The notes under the pieces: generated by a model
What the model saw: only the letters and a program-made list of their open reading frames with translations
Databases searched by the model: none
What the model was told of the DNA's origin: nothing
Position numbers and translations under genes: made by a program
From: an uncultured Eubacteriales bacterium
GTDB taxonomy: Bacteria; Bacillota; Clostridia; Christensenellales; Aristaeellaceae
Assembly: GCA_902799045.1 (NCBI GenBank)
Contig: CADBZH010000010.1
Coordinates: 62,001 to 126,000, forward strand
DNA length: 64,000 nucleotides
Reading direction: 5' to 3'
Shown here: positions 25,833 to 34,288 of the stretch, piece after piece
Numbering within the stretch: position 1 is the stretch's first letter
How the letters are laid out: each line of letters begins with the position of its first letter

Positions 25833-27791
25833 ATGGCTAAGACATATACGGCGCAGGACATACAGGTGCTGGAGGGCCTGGACGCGGTGCGCATGCGCCC
25901 GGGCATGTACATCGGCTCCACCGGCTCCCGCGGCCTGCATCACATGATCTGGGAGATCCTGGACAACGCCATCGACGAGGCCACCAACGGCTACGCCACG
26001 GAAATCTCCGTGACGCTGAAGAAGGACGGCAGCTGCGAGGTGACGGACAACGGCCGCGGCGTGCCGGTGGACATCCACCCGAAGCTGGGCGTCTCCGCCG
26101 TCGAGGTGGTCTATACCCAGTTGCACGCCGGCGGCAAGTTCTCCGACAAGAACTACGCCTATTCCGGCGGCCTGCACGGCGTGGGCGCCTCGGTCGTCAA
26201 CGCGCTTTCCGAATGGATGACCGTGGACGTGTACAAGGACTACAGCCACTACTTCATCCGCTTTGAATCCATCGTGGACCGGAAGACCGGCAAGATCCTC
26301 TCCGGCCACACCATGGCCCCGCTGGAGAAGGTGGGGAACACCCGCAAGCGCGGCACCGTGGTCTGCTTCAAGCCGGACGCCCGCGTGTTCGAGGACGTGC
26401 GCTTCCAGTCGGACCTGGTGCGCCGCCGCGTGCGGGAGCTGGCGTACCTGAACAAGGGCGTGCGCTTCATCTTCACCGACGAGCGCATCAAGGAAGCCGA
26501 AAAGCGCACCCACGAGTATTGCTATGACGGCGGCATCTCCGACTTCGTGAAATACCTGAACACCGACAAGACCACCATCACGGACCCGATCGTGTTCGAG
26601 GCTGTTCGCGACGGCACGCTGGTGCGCGTGGCGATCCAGTACACCGACAGCTACACCGAGAACATCTATTCCTTCGTCAACAACGTGCCCACGGCGGAGG
26701 GCGGCAGCCACGAGACCGGTTTCAAGGCCGCCGTCACCAAGGCGTTCAACGACTATGCCCGCCGCGCCGGCATCCTGAAGGAGAAGGACAACAACCTCGC
26801 CGGCGACGATTTCCGCGAGGGCATGACCGCCGTGGTCTACGCCGGGGTGAAGAACCCGCAGTTCGAGGGCCAGACCAAGGGCAGGCTCGGGAACACCGAG
26901 GTGCGCCCGATCTTCGAGGCCGTCTGCCAGGAGCAGCTGTCCATCTACCTGGACGATCTGAAGAACCAGGATTTCGCGGGTGCCATCGTCGCCAAGGCTG
27001 TGAAGGCCGCGAAGGTGCGCGAGGCGGCCCGGAAGGCGCGGGATATCGCCCGCCAGGCCAACCAGCTGGAGGCCGCGCCCCTGGTGGGCAAGCTGTCCAG
27101 CTGCACCGGCAAGAAGGCGGAGCTGAACGAGCTGTTCATCGTGGAGGGCGATTCCGCAGGCGGCAGCGCCAAGCAGGGCCGGGACCGCCGCTTCCAGGCG
27201 ATCCTGCCGCTGCGGGGCAAGCCGCTGAACGTGGAGAAGAAGCGCCTGGACCAGGTGTTGGCGAACGAGGAATTCCGCAGCATCATCACGGCGCTGGGCA
27301 CCGGCATCGGCGAGGATTTCGACATCACCCGCCTGAAGTACAACAAGGTGATCATCCTCTCGGATGCCGACCAGGACGGCGCGCACATCCGCGCGATCCT
27401 GCTCACGTTCTTCTTCCGCTACATGCGCCAGCTGATCACCGAGGGCCACGTCTACATCGGCATGCCGCCGCTGTACAAGGTGGCCAAGGGCGACAAGACC
27501 ATCTACTGCTACGACGACAACGCCCTGCCGCCCGCCATCCAGAAGATCGGCCGCGGCTATACCCTCCAGCGCTACAAGGGCCTGGGCGAGATGAACCCGG
27601 AGCAGCTGTGGGAGACCACGATGAACCCGGACGGCCGAAAGCTGATGCAGGTGGGCATCGAGGACTTCGTGGAGGTGGAGCGCCGCGTCACCATCCTGAT
27701 GGGCGACAAGGTGGAGCCGAGGCGGGAGTACATCAGCCAGTTCGCCAACTTCAACAAGGAAGACAACTTTGTGCCCGTAGCGGGGGAATAG
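25833..27791 (+). CDS. Type IIA DNA topoisomerase subunit B (ParE/GyrB)
   Basis: A 652-residue ATPase/TOPRIM subunit. The GHKL motifs are EILDNAIDEA, DNGRGVPVD and GGLHGVGASVVNAL. The QTKGRLGN lysine loop lies near residue 350. The TOPRIM parts are VEGDSAGGSAKQGRDR, PLRGKPLNVEK and DADQDGAHI. The C-terminal QRYKGLGEMNPEQLW is present. Its length matches Firmicutes ParE/GyrB. It is followed by the A subunit, with an R1 repeat in the 182-base gap. Gyrase or topoisomerase IV cannot be settled from this subunit alone. Confidence 0.93.
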   Translation: MAKTYTAQDIQVLEGLDAVRMRPGMYIGSTGSRGLHHMIWEILDNAIDEATNGYATEISVTLKKDGSCEVTDNGRGVPVDIHPKLGVSAVEVVYTQLHAGGKFSDKNYAYSGGLHGVGASVVNALSEWMTVDVYKDYSHYFIRFESIVDRKTGKILSGHTMAPLEKVGNTRKRGTVVCFKPDARVFEDVRFQSDLVRRRVRELAYLNKGVRFIFTDERIKEAEKRTHEYCYDGGISDFVKYLNTDKTTITDPIVFEAVRDGTLVRVAIQYTDSYTENIYSFVNNVPTAEGGSHETGFKAAVTKAFNDYARRAGILKEKDNNLAGDDFREGMTAVVYAGVKNPQFEGQTKGRLGNTEVRPIFEAVCQEQLSIYLDDLKNQDFAGAIVAKAVKAAKVREAARKARDIARQANQLEAAPLVGKLSSCTGKKAELNELFIVEGDSAGGSAKQGRDRRFQAILPLRGKPLNVEKKRLDQVLANEEFRSIITALGTGIGEDFDITRLKYNKVIILSDADQDGAHIRAILLTFFFRYMRQLITEGHVYIGMPPLYKVAKGDKTIYCYDDNALPPAIQKIGRGYTLQRYKGLGEMNPEQLWETTMNPDGRKLMQVGIEDFVEVERRVTILMGDKVEPRREYISQFANFNKEDNFVPVAGE

Positions 27792-27830
27792 CGCCCGTCG
27801 AAATCGAAATCCTGCGAGAAGGCGAAAGGG

Positions 27831-27901
27831 ACAGATCCTTCACTGCGTTCAGGTTGACATACGACGCGACGCTGTCATCCTGAGCGAAACGAAGGATCTG
27901 T
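27831..27901. repeat. R1 dispersed palindromic repeat, copy d
   Basis: acagatccttcactgcgttc ... tgagcgaaacgaaggatctgt, inserted between the two topoisomerase subunit genes. A hairpin here could uncouple their expression. Confidence 0.9.
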
Positions 27902-27973
27902 ACGGTGCGACGATGAGCGACGTGTCAGCGGAACGCGGGACGGATCGCTGATCGTCACGATAAGGAGAAGCAT

Positions 27974-30406
27974 ATGGCCAGAAAGAAGAAGGAAGAGCCG
28001 GTCGTCCGTAAGCCGGAGGAGATCATCCAGCGCACCATGGAGGACGTGATGCACGAATCCATGATGCCCTATTCGGAGCACGTCATCCTGGAGCGCGCGC
28101 TGCCCCGGGTGGAGGACGGCCTGAAGCCCGTGCAGCGGCGCATCCTGTTCACGATGCACGAGCTGGGCAACACGCCCGACAAGCCCCACCGCAAGTGCGC
28201 CCGCATCGTGGGCGACTGCCTGGGCAAATACCATCCCCACGGCGACAGCTCCGTCTATGACGCGCTGGCCCGAATGGCGCAGCCCTTTGTGATGCGCGCC
28301 ATGCTGGTGGACGGCCACGGCAACTTCGGCTCCATCGACGGCGACAGCCCCGCCGCCATGCGATACACCGAGGCCCGCATGACCGAGGCGGCCATGGCGA
28401 TGCTGAAGGACATCGAAAAGGACACGGTCGGCTTCCATCTGAACTTCGACGACACCCAGAAGGAGCCGGACCTGCTGCCCGCCCGCTTCCCGAACCTGCT
28501 GGTGAACGGCGCGAACGGCATCGCCGTGGGCCTGGCGACGAGCATCCCGCCCCACAACCTGGGCGAGGCCATCGACGCCACCATCGCCCAGATCGACAAG
28601 CCGAGGATCACCACGGAAGAGCTGATGCAGATCATGCCCGCGCCGGATTTTCCCACCGGCGGCGTGCTGGCGCGGGATAGCGAGCTCGTCCAGGCCTATG
28701 AGACGGGACGCGGCAAGCTGAAGGTGCGCGCGAAGGTGCACATCGAGGACGGCGCGGCCGGCCGAAAGCTGATCGTGGTGGACGAGGTGCCCTATCAGGT
28801 GAACAAGGCCGCCATGCTGGAGAAGGTGCTGCGCGTCAGCGAAGAGAAGAAGGGCGTGTTCACCGGCATCTACGATATCCGCGACGAATCCGACCGCATG
28901 GGCATGCGCGCCGTGGTGGAGGTCCGCAAGGACGCCGACCCGGAGAAGATCCTCAACGCGCTGTACAAATACACCGACTTCCAGGTGACGTTCGGCGTCA
29001 ACATGGTGGCCATCGCCGAGGGCAAGCCCCGCCAGATGGGCATCAAGCAGATGATCGGCTACTACATCGACCACCAGAAGGACGTGGTCACCCGCCGCAC
29101 GAAGTATGAGCTGCAACAGGCCGAGGCCCGCGCCCACATCCTGGAGGGCCTGATCATCGCCGTGGACAACCTGGACGAGGTCATCCGGCTGATCCGCGGC
29201 TCCAAGACCCCGAAGGAGGCCCGGGAGAAGCTGATGCAGCGCTTCGCGCTGACCGAGATCCAGGCCCAGGCCATCCTGGACATGCGCCTGCAGCGGCTGA
29301 CGAACCTGGAGGTGCTGTCGCTGCGCAGGGAATACGAGGATCTGACGAAGCTGATCGCCAATCTGAAGGCCATCCTGTCCAGCGAGCGCAAGCTGATGGG
29401 CGTCATCAAGAAGGAGCTTTCCGAGGTGCGGGAGCAGTTCGCCGATCCGCGCCGCACGGAGCTGGTGGATTCCTTTGAGGAGATCGTCATCGAGGACGAG
29501 AAGGCCGTGGCCGACGAGACCGTGGTGATCCTCACCCGGGCGGGCTTCATCAAGCGCATGCCGCCGAAGGCCTTCGACAAGGCGATGGCGGGCGGCGAGT
29601 TCAGCGATCCGCCGCGCCAGGCCATTCGCACGATGACCGACGCGAAGCTGCTGTTCTTCACGGATGTCGGCAACTGCTACGGCCTGCTGGCCGAAAAGCT
29701 GGCCGATACCGCCAGGGCCAAGGAGCGCGGCCTGCCGCTGGGCGGCGTGCTGGCGGGCCTGGAGAACGACGAGAGCCTGGTGGCGCTGATCGAGGCGGGC
29801 AACTGGGAGGGCGAGCTGCTGTTCTTCACCCGCAAGGGCCTCGCCAAGCGCACGGCGCTGAACGAGTACAACGTGCGCAAATCGAAGTTCGCGGCGCTGA
29901 ACCTGAAAAACGGCGACCGGCTGCTGGACGTGAAGCGGCCGGAGGGCTTCGAGGGCGCGCTGCTGCTGACCCGGCAGGGCATGGCGATCCACTTTGCCAT
30001 CGAAGAGGTGTCCGTCATCGGACGCGCCGCCGCCGGCGTCAAGGCCATGTCCCTGGGCGCGGACGACGAGGTGGCCTTCGCCTTCACCCACAACAGCGAG
30101 GGCGAGATCGTGCTGATCTCCGACATGGGCTACATGAAGCGCTGCCTGCTGATCGACTTCGATCGTCAGGCCCGCGGCGGCAAGGGCGTGAAGGCCTTCA
30201 ACTTCCTGAAAAACGGCTCCAACGGCAATGTCCTCGCCGGAGCGCTGGACGTGCGCGAGGCCTACGACTTCAGCATCCTCCAGAAAAACGGCGCCGTCAC
30301 CACCTTCAATACCGAGGACGTGGCCATCGAGCCGCGCACCGGTCGCGGCCAGCCCTACGCGGTGGTCGTGATGGACGACGTGGTCACCGGCCTGGTGAGG
30401 GCTTAG
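27974..30406 (+). CDS. Type IIA DNA topoisomerase subunit A (ParC/GyrA) with a GyrA-box-like motif
   Basis: An 810-residue breakage-reunion subunit. The catalytic Tyr131 lies in [10 protein letters not shown], and the quinolone-region residues are [13 protein letters not shown] (Ser92, Asp96 equivalent to E. coli Ser83/Asp87). The C-terminal beta-pinwheel repeats run from about 510. It contains QARGGKG at 732-738, close to the GyrA box (QRRGGKG) that lets gyrase wrap DNA and supercoil it; canonical ParC lacks this. So the pair may be a gyrase or a gyrase-like paralogue despite ParE-like neighbours. AAGGAG precedes the ATG, and the TAG stop is the first triplet of an R2 repeat. Confidence 0.92.
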   Translation: MARKKKEEPVVRKPEEIIQRTMEDVMHESMMPYSEHVILERALPRVEDGLKPVQRRILFTMHELGNTPDKPHRKCARIVGDCLGKYHPHGDSSVYDALARMAQPFVMRAMLVDGHGNFGSIDGDSPAAMRYTEARMTEAAMAMLKDIEKDTVGFHLNFDDTQKEPDLLPARFPNLLVNGANGIAVGLATSIPPHNLGEAIDATIAQIDKPRITTEELMQIMPAPDFPTGGVLARDSELVQAYETGRGKLKVRAKVHIEDGAAGRKLIVVDEVPYQVNKAAMLEKVLRVSEEKKGVFTGIYDIRDESDRMGMRAVVEVRKDADPEKILNALYKYTDFQVTFGVNMVAIAEGKPRQMGIKQMIGYYIDHQKDVVTRRTKYELQQAEARAHILEGLIIAVDNLDEVIRLIRGSKTPKEAREKLMQRFALTEIQAQAILDMRLQRLTNLEVLSLRREYEDLTKLIANLKAILSSERKLMGVIKKELSEVREQFADPRRTELVDSFEEIVIEDEKAVADETVVILTRAGFIKRMPPKAFDKAMAGGEFSDPPRQAIRTMTDAKLLFFTDVGNCYGLLAEKLADTARAKERGLPLGGVLAGLENDESLVALIEAGNWEGELLFFTRKGLAKRTALNEYNVRKSKFAALNLKNGDRLLDVKRPEGFEGALLLTRQGMAIHFAIEEVSVIGRAAAGVKAMSLGADDEVAFAFTHNSEGEIVLISDMGYMKRCLLIDFDRQARGGKGVKAFNFLKNGSNGNVLAGALDVREAYDFSILQKNGAVTTFNTEDVAIEPRTGRGQPYAVVVMDDVVTGLVRA

Positions 30407-30585
30407 AGGGTGTTTCTAAAATCTTGAACGTGCATTTTCGGCGTCTAAGGTGCATCGCCCCAATCCTACGGATTGCAACGATGCAGTCAGCGCAAGCGCT
30501 GACCGGAAAACCCTTCGGGTTTCCCGCCCGGGCTGCATTTCTGCGTTGCTTTTCCTCGACTTGCGTAGGCCTGGGGACGGGGTCG
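30404..30585. repeat. R2 dispersed repeat, copy d, with internal palindromes
   Basis: Begins TAGAGGGTGTTTCTAAAATC, the TAG being the topoisomerase stop codon. It has the gcattttcggcg and ctgcatttctgcgttgcttttcc blocks of copies a and b, here split by an insertion with palindromes (GTCAGCG / CGCTGAC; AAACCC / GGGTTT). Confidence 0.8.
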
Positions 30586-30593
30586 CCTGCCCC

Positions 30594-30651
30594 TTGCGTA
30601 TCTTTATATTTCCTGTTACAATAAACATGACACTCTGCTGTCATGTTTATT
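30594..30651 (+). promoter_or_regulatory. Promoter plus 13-bp inverted-repeat operator of WYL regulator gene
   Basis: TTGCGT (30594-30599), 17 bp, TACAAT (30617-30622). The perfect inverted repeat AATAAACATGACA - CTCTGC - TGTCATGTTTATT (30620-30651) overlaps the -10 and the expected start of transcription. A dimer of the downstream regulator bound here would shut off its own gene. Confidence 0.78.
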
Positions 30652-30677
30652 ATTGTACAATGAAAGCGTGATCGCCC

Positions 30678-31580
30678 ATGAAGATTGACCGCATGATCGG
30701 GATCCTCGCCCTCCTCCTGCAAAGGGACAGCGTCTCCGCGCCGGAGCTGGCGGCGCGATTCGAGGTCTCGCGCCGCACGATCCTGCGCGACGTGGACGCG
30801 CTCTGCCGCGCGGGCATCCCCATCGTCTCGCGGCAGGGCGCGGGCGGCGGGTTCGCCATCATGGAGGGCTACCGGGTGGATCGCGCGCTGCTCACCGGCG
30901 CGGACATGCAGGCCATCCTGGCGGGGCTTCGCAGTTTGGACAGCGTCAGCGGCACCCGGCGCTACGCGCAGCTGATGGAGAAGCTCAGCGCCGGCTCCAG
31001 CGAGGTGCTGCCCGCCGACGGGCGCATCCTGATCGACCTGGCGTCCTGGTACAGGGAGCCGCTGTCGGAGAAGATCGAGGCGATCCACGCGGCCATCGCC
31101 GCCTCGCGCACGGTGCGCTTTCGCTATTACGCGCCCGACGGCGAGTCGCGAAGGGAGATCGAGCCCGCGTACATAGCCTATCGATGGGCGGGCTGGTACG
31201 TCTACGGCTGGTGCCGGACGCGTAAGGACTGGCGGCTCTTCAAGCTGAACCGCCTGACGGAGCTGGAAACCGGCGCGCCCTTTCCGCCGCGGGAAGCGCC
31301 CTGGCCGGATTTTCCCAACGAGCGCGTCTTTCCGGATCGCATGCGCGTGAAGGCCCTCGTCGAGCCGCGGCTTCGGTGGCGGCTGATCGAGGAATTCGGC
31401 CTGGATTGCTATGTGGAGCAGGCCGACGGCCAGCTGCTCTTTGAACACGGCTTTGCGAATCGAAACAATGTGATCCAATGGATCCTGTCCCTGGAGGACG
31501 GCGCGGAGCTGCTGGAGCCGCCGGAGCTTCGGGAGGAAATGGGAAGGATCGCGAGGCGGCTGACGGAGCGATACGAATGA
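30678..31580 (+). CDS. YafY-type HTH/WYL-domain transcriptional regulator
   Basis: A 300-residue protein: an N-terminal HTH_11 winged helix (SVSAPELAARFEVSRRTILRDV, about residues 18-40), then the GGGFAIMEGYRVDR linker and a WYL domain (about 130-215; AYRWAGWYVYGWCR is the W-x-Y-L-like core) and a C-terminal extension. WYL domains sense small ligands or nucleic acids. The ATG has no good Shine-Dalgarno upstream. It leads an operon with the next gene and a broken GyrI-like gene. Confidence 0.9.
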   Translation: MKIDRMIGILALLLQRDSVSAPELAARFEVSRRTILRDVDALCRAGIPIVSRQGAGGGFAIMEGYRVDRALLTGADMQAILAGLRSLDSVSGTRRYAQLMEKLSAGSSEVLPADGRILIDLASWYREPLSEKIEAIHAAIAASRTVRFRYYAPDGESRREIEPAYIAYRWAGWYVYGWCRTRKDWRLFKLNRLTELETGAPFPPREAPWPDFPNERVFPDRMRVKALVEPRLRWRLIEEFGLDCYVEQADGQLLFEHGFANRNNVIQWILSLEDGAELLEPPELREEMGRIARRLTERYE

Positions 31581-31593
31581 AAGGAGCACACCC

Positions 31594-32223
31594 ATGCGCT
31601 ACGACTGGATGGATGAATACCTGCTTTCCAAGCGGGCGGTGACGAAGGACCTGCAGGCGGAATGGAACTGGATCCGCTACAAGATCGGCGACAGGATGTT
31701 CGCGGCGATCCTGCTGGACGATGACGACCGGCCTTACTATATCAACGTGAAGCTGGACCCTGCCGAGGGCGAGTTTCTGCGCGGCCAGTACGCCGACATC
31801 ATCCCGGGCTACTATTCCGACAAGCGCTGCTGGAACTCGGTGATGCCGGACGGCGCGGTGCCGGACGAGCTGCTTCGCGGCCTGCTGGACAAGTCGTATC
31901 AGCTGGTTTTGCGGGGCTTCCCCAAGAAGAAGCAGCGGGAGATCCTCGGCCTTTCCGTCTGCGGCACGGACTGTGCCGCCTGTCCGCTGCACGGGGAGAC
32001 GTGCGCCGGCTGCAACGCGCTGTGCGGGAAGGTGTTCCACGCGCCCGAAGGCAAACCCTGCCCGCTGTACGCCTGCTGCGCCAACAAACACCGATACGCC
32101 ACCTGCGGCGACTGCCCGGACGTGCCCTGCGATCTCTGGCGCGCCGCCCGGGACCCCAGCTATTCCGACGAGCAGTTTGAGGCGTCTATTGTGGAGCGGG
32201 TGCGGAACCTGAAGGGGGAATGA
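31594..32223 (+). CDS. MmcQ/YjbR-family domain fused to cysteine-rich DUF3795 domain
   Basis: A 209-residue two-domain protein. Residues 1-115 match the MmcQ/YjbR fold (WMDEYLLSKRAVTKDLQAEW; YYINVKLDP; DKSYQLV). Residues about 120-200 form a cysteine-rich DUF3795 module (CGTDCAACPLHGETCAGCNA; CCANKH; CGDCPDVPC), likely metal-binding. YjbR proteins have a DNA-binding-like fold but no proven reaction. It follows the WYL gene by 13 bases with AAAGGAG, and its TGA overlaps the next ATG (ATGA). Confidence 0.85.
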   Translation: MRYDWMDEYLLSKRAVTKDLQAEWNWIRYKIGDRMFAAILLDDDDRPYYINVKLDPAEGEFLRGQYADIIPGYYSDKRCWNSVMPDGAVPDELLRGLLDKSYQLVLRGFPKKKQREILGLSVCGTDCAACPLHGETCAGCNALCGKVFHAPEGKPCPLYACCANKHRYATCGDCPDVPCDLWRAARDPSYSDEQFEASIVERVRNLKGE

Positions 32224-32352
32224 GGGTGCCGTTTGACTTCAAGAGGGAATATGCCGCGCTCTACCGGCCCAAGGAAAAGTCGGCGCTGGTCGAGGTGCCC
32301 CCGATGAACTATGTAACGGTGGCGGGCCGCGGCGACCCCAACGACCCGCAGG
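32220..32352 (+). pseudogene. Truncated GyrI-like domain protein gene
   Basis: The first 40-odd codons (FDFKREYAALYRPKEKSAL, VPPMNYVTVAGRGDPN) match the N-terminus of GyrI-like small-molecule-binding proteins, which are often encoded next to WYL regulators and are normally about 200 residues. At about 32353 the homology stops, and the frame runs through a half R1 repeat and terminator DNA to a stop at 32495. It is therefore a 3'-deleted remnant, starting in ATGA overlap with the gene before it. Confidence 0.75.
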
Positions 32353-32359
32353 GTAATGC

Positions 32360-32380
32360 ACAGATCCTTCGACGAACGGC
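32360..32380. repeat. R1 repeat, half copy (e)
   Basis: The left arm only, acagatccttcgacgaacgg. The right arm is missing. It lies about ten bases after the break point of the GyrI-like pseudogene. Confidence 0.65.
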
Positions 32381-32443
32381 GTTGAAAAAGAACGCTTTCA
32401 ATGCGCTTTGTCTCATCCCTCAAGTTTTCGTGAAGCGCCAAAT

Positions 32444-32469
32444 GAAATCCCCGCCGAAGCGGGGATTTC
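32444..32469 (-). terminator. Intrinsic terminator of Nudix-like gene
   Basis: GAAATCCCCGC - TTCG - GCGGGGATTTC, read on the minus strand, directly after the stop at 32471. Confidence 0.8.
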
Positions 32470-32470
32470 G

Positions 32471-32896
32471 TCATGCCGTCAGGCTCTGCTTATAGATCTC
32501 GTAGGCCGCGTCCAGCACGGGCCGGTCGCCGTCGTAGGTCAGCATCTGGCGAGCCTTTTCGACGGGATAGTAGTTTCCGTTCAGGAAGCCCTGGTCGTAG
32601 GACACGTGAAAGCCCTTGTCCAGCGCGCGCATGGCGAACCACTGGATGCGATTGCTGATCTCGCGTCCCCGGCTCTCGGAGAAGAAGTCATAGCGGGTGT
32701 TTCCGGCGATGCCGATGATCTCGGCGTGGATGCCCGCCTCATCCTCCACGCGCCAGAGCGCCACGTCGTTGGAGCGGTTGCAATTGCGGATCACGCCCTT
32801 GGGCATCACCCACTCGCCGCGGTCGCTCATCAACAGGAAAACCTCGTCGTCAAAAAACACAATGCCACCCGCACAGCTGCGAATCGCGCCTGCCAT
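32471..32896 (-). CDS. Nudix-fold protein with a degenerate Nudix box
   Basis: A 141-residue protein with the Nudix framework (SCAGGIVFFDD at the start, EWVMPKGVIRN before the box). The box itself should read GxxxxxExxxxxxxREUxEExGU, but here it is GVIRNCNRSN ... WRVEDEAGI: the first Glu is Asn, and the RE is WR. Metal-dependent hydrolysis is thus doubtful; a ligand-binding or regulatory role is possible. It is divergent from the sirtuin operon and has a promoter TTGCAT (32954-32949), 17 bp, TATCAT (32931-32926) on the minus strand. Confidence 0.75.
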   Translation of the reverse strand: MAGAIRSCAGGIVFFDDEVFLLMSDRGEWVMPKGVIRNCNRSNDVALWRVEDEAGIHAEIIGIAGNTRYDFFSESRGREISNRIQWFAMRALDKGFHVSYDQGFLNGNYYPVEKARQMLTYDGDRPVLDAAYEIYKQSLTA

Positions 32897-32994
32897 AGTG
32901 AATCACCTTCCTTTGAGACCCAGTAATGATACCACAAACCGGCCCAAAATGCAAATGCTAATCTCTGGCACGCGCCAAAAGACCGCTTTTTGGG

Positions 32995-33023
32995 TGGACA
33001 GACGGATTAAAAAATGGTAAAAT
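32995..33023 (+). promoter_or_regulatory. Promoter of sirtuin operon
   Basis: TGGACA (32995-33000), 17 bp, TAAAAT (33018-33023). Leader of about 60 bases and AGGAGG before the ATG at 33089. Confidence 0.78.
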
Positions 33024-33088
33024 GAAAGAGGCGGCGGCATGCCACCGACGGCTTTTGTCGACCAGCGCGTACACAGGAGGGACGATCT

Positions 33089-33799
33089 ATGAACGAAACC
33101 CTGGCAAAGTGGATCACCGAGAGCAAGCGCATCGTGTTCTTTGGCGGCGCGGGCGTCTCCACCGAGAGCGGCATCCCGGACTTTCGCAGCGTGGACGGCC
33201 TCTACAACCAGCAGTACCAGTATCCGCCGGAGACGATCCTCAGCCACACGTTCTTCATGCGCCGCCCGGAGGAGTTCTTCCGCTTCTATCGCAACAAGAT
33301 GCTCTTTCCGAACGCCGAGCCGAACGCGGCCCACGTGAAGCTGGCCCAGTGGGAGAAGGAGGGCAGGCTCACCGGCGTGGTGACGCAGAACATCGACGGC
33401 CTGCACCAGAAGGCGGGCTCGAAGAAGGTGTTCGAGCTGCATGGCTCGGTGCTGCGCAACCACTGCATGCGCTGCGGCAAATTCTACGACATGGAATACG
33501 TGATGAACTCGACCGGCGTTCCCAGGTGCGATTGCGGCGGCACTGTCAAGCCGGACGTGGTGCTCTACGAGGAGCCGTTGGACGACGCCGTGGTGGCGGA
33601 CGCCTGCACGGCCATCGAACAGGCCGACATGCTGATCATCGGCGGCACGTCGCTGAGCGTCTATCCCGCCGCGGGGCTGATCGACCTGTACCGCGGGCAC
33701 AGGCTGGTGCTGGTCAACAAGAGCGCCACGCCAAGGGACAGCCGCGCCGACCTGATCGTGCGCGACCCCATCGGCCAGGCGTTCTCCGAGCTGCCGTAG
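33089..33799 (+). CDS. NAD-dependent protein deacylase, SIR2 family
   Basis: A 236-residue sirtuin with all key motifs: GAGVSTESGIPDFRS (20-34), TQNIDGLH (99-106), catalytic His118 in ELHGS, zinc cysteines Cys126/129/147/149, and GTSLSVYPA for NAD ribose binding. It removes acyl groups from lysines, using NAD+ and releasing nicotinamide. Its stop is immediately followed by the ATG of a DNA glycosylase gene, and that in turn overlaps a nucleoside phosphorylase gene, so the three form one transcription unit. Confidence 0.95.
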   Translation: MNETLAKWITESKRIVFFGGAGVSTESGIPDFRSVDGLYNQQYQYPPETILSHTFFMRRPEEFFRFYRNKMLFPNAEPNAAHVKLAQWEKEGRLTGVVTQNIDGLHQKAGSKKVFELHGSVLRNHCMRCGKFYDMEYVMNSTGVPRCDCGGTVKPDVVLYEEPLDDAVVADACTAIEQADMLIIGGTSLSVYPAAGLIDLYRGHRLVLVNKSATPRDSRADLIVRDPIGQAFSELP

Positions 33800-34288
33800 A
33801 TGGCGGGCCGGATCGTCGCCTTTGAGCCCGTCGCCCCGCCGGGGGCCCGGGTCCTGATCCTCGGCAGCATGCCCAGCGTGGAATCGCTGAACCAGGGCTT
33901 TTACTACGCCCATCCGCGCAACGCCTTCTGGCGCATCCTGGCCGAGGTGTACGGCGAGCCCTTCCCGCAGGACGTTCCGGCGCGGATCGCGCTGCTGTGC
34001 CGCCACGACCTGGCGCTCTGGGACGCGCTCTGCAGCTGTGAGCGCGAGGGCTCGCTGGACAGCGCCATCCGACAGCCGATGCCCAATGATTTCTCGGCGC
34101 TGTTTTCGCGCTGCCCCGGAATCGGGCGCGTGCTGTTCAACGGCGGCGCGGCCCACCGGCTGTTCATGAAGTATAACAAGGGCGTCCTCGCGGGACGGGA
34201 TTGGGCAAGACTGCCCTCCACCAGCCCCGCGTACACACTGAAATATGAAAGGAAGCTCGCGCTCTGGCGCGAGGCATTGAAACCATGA
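33800..34288 (+). CDS. Uracil-DNA-glycosylase superfamily, family 6 (hypoxanthine/deoxyinosine glycosylase)
   Basis: A 162-residue protein. GSMPSVESL (residues about 22-30) and YYAHPRNAFW (35-44) are the family-6 UDG/HDG motifs, and PSTSPAY near 140 is the DNA-clamp loop. Family 6 enzymes excise hypoxanthine (from adenine deamination) and sometimes uracil from DNA. It begins on the base after the sirtuin stop codon and overlaps the next gene by ATGA (34285-34288), so it is tightly coupled to both. Confidence 0.9.
   Translation: MAGRIVAFEPVAPPGARVLILGSMPSVESLNQGFYYAHPRNAFWRILAEVYGEPFPQDVPARIALLCRHDLALWDALCSCEREGSLDSAIRQPMPNDFSALFSRCPGIGRVLFNGGAAHRLFMKYNKGVLAGRDWARLPSTSPAYTLKYERKLALWREALKP

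Noticed and set aside
32220-32495. Functional 91-residue gene
   Set aside because: Only the first ~44 codons look like a protein family; the remainder is repeat and terminator DNA, so it is treated as a remnant.
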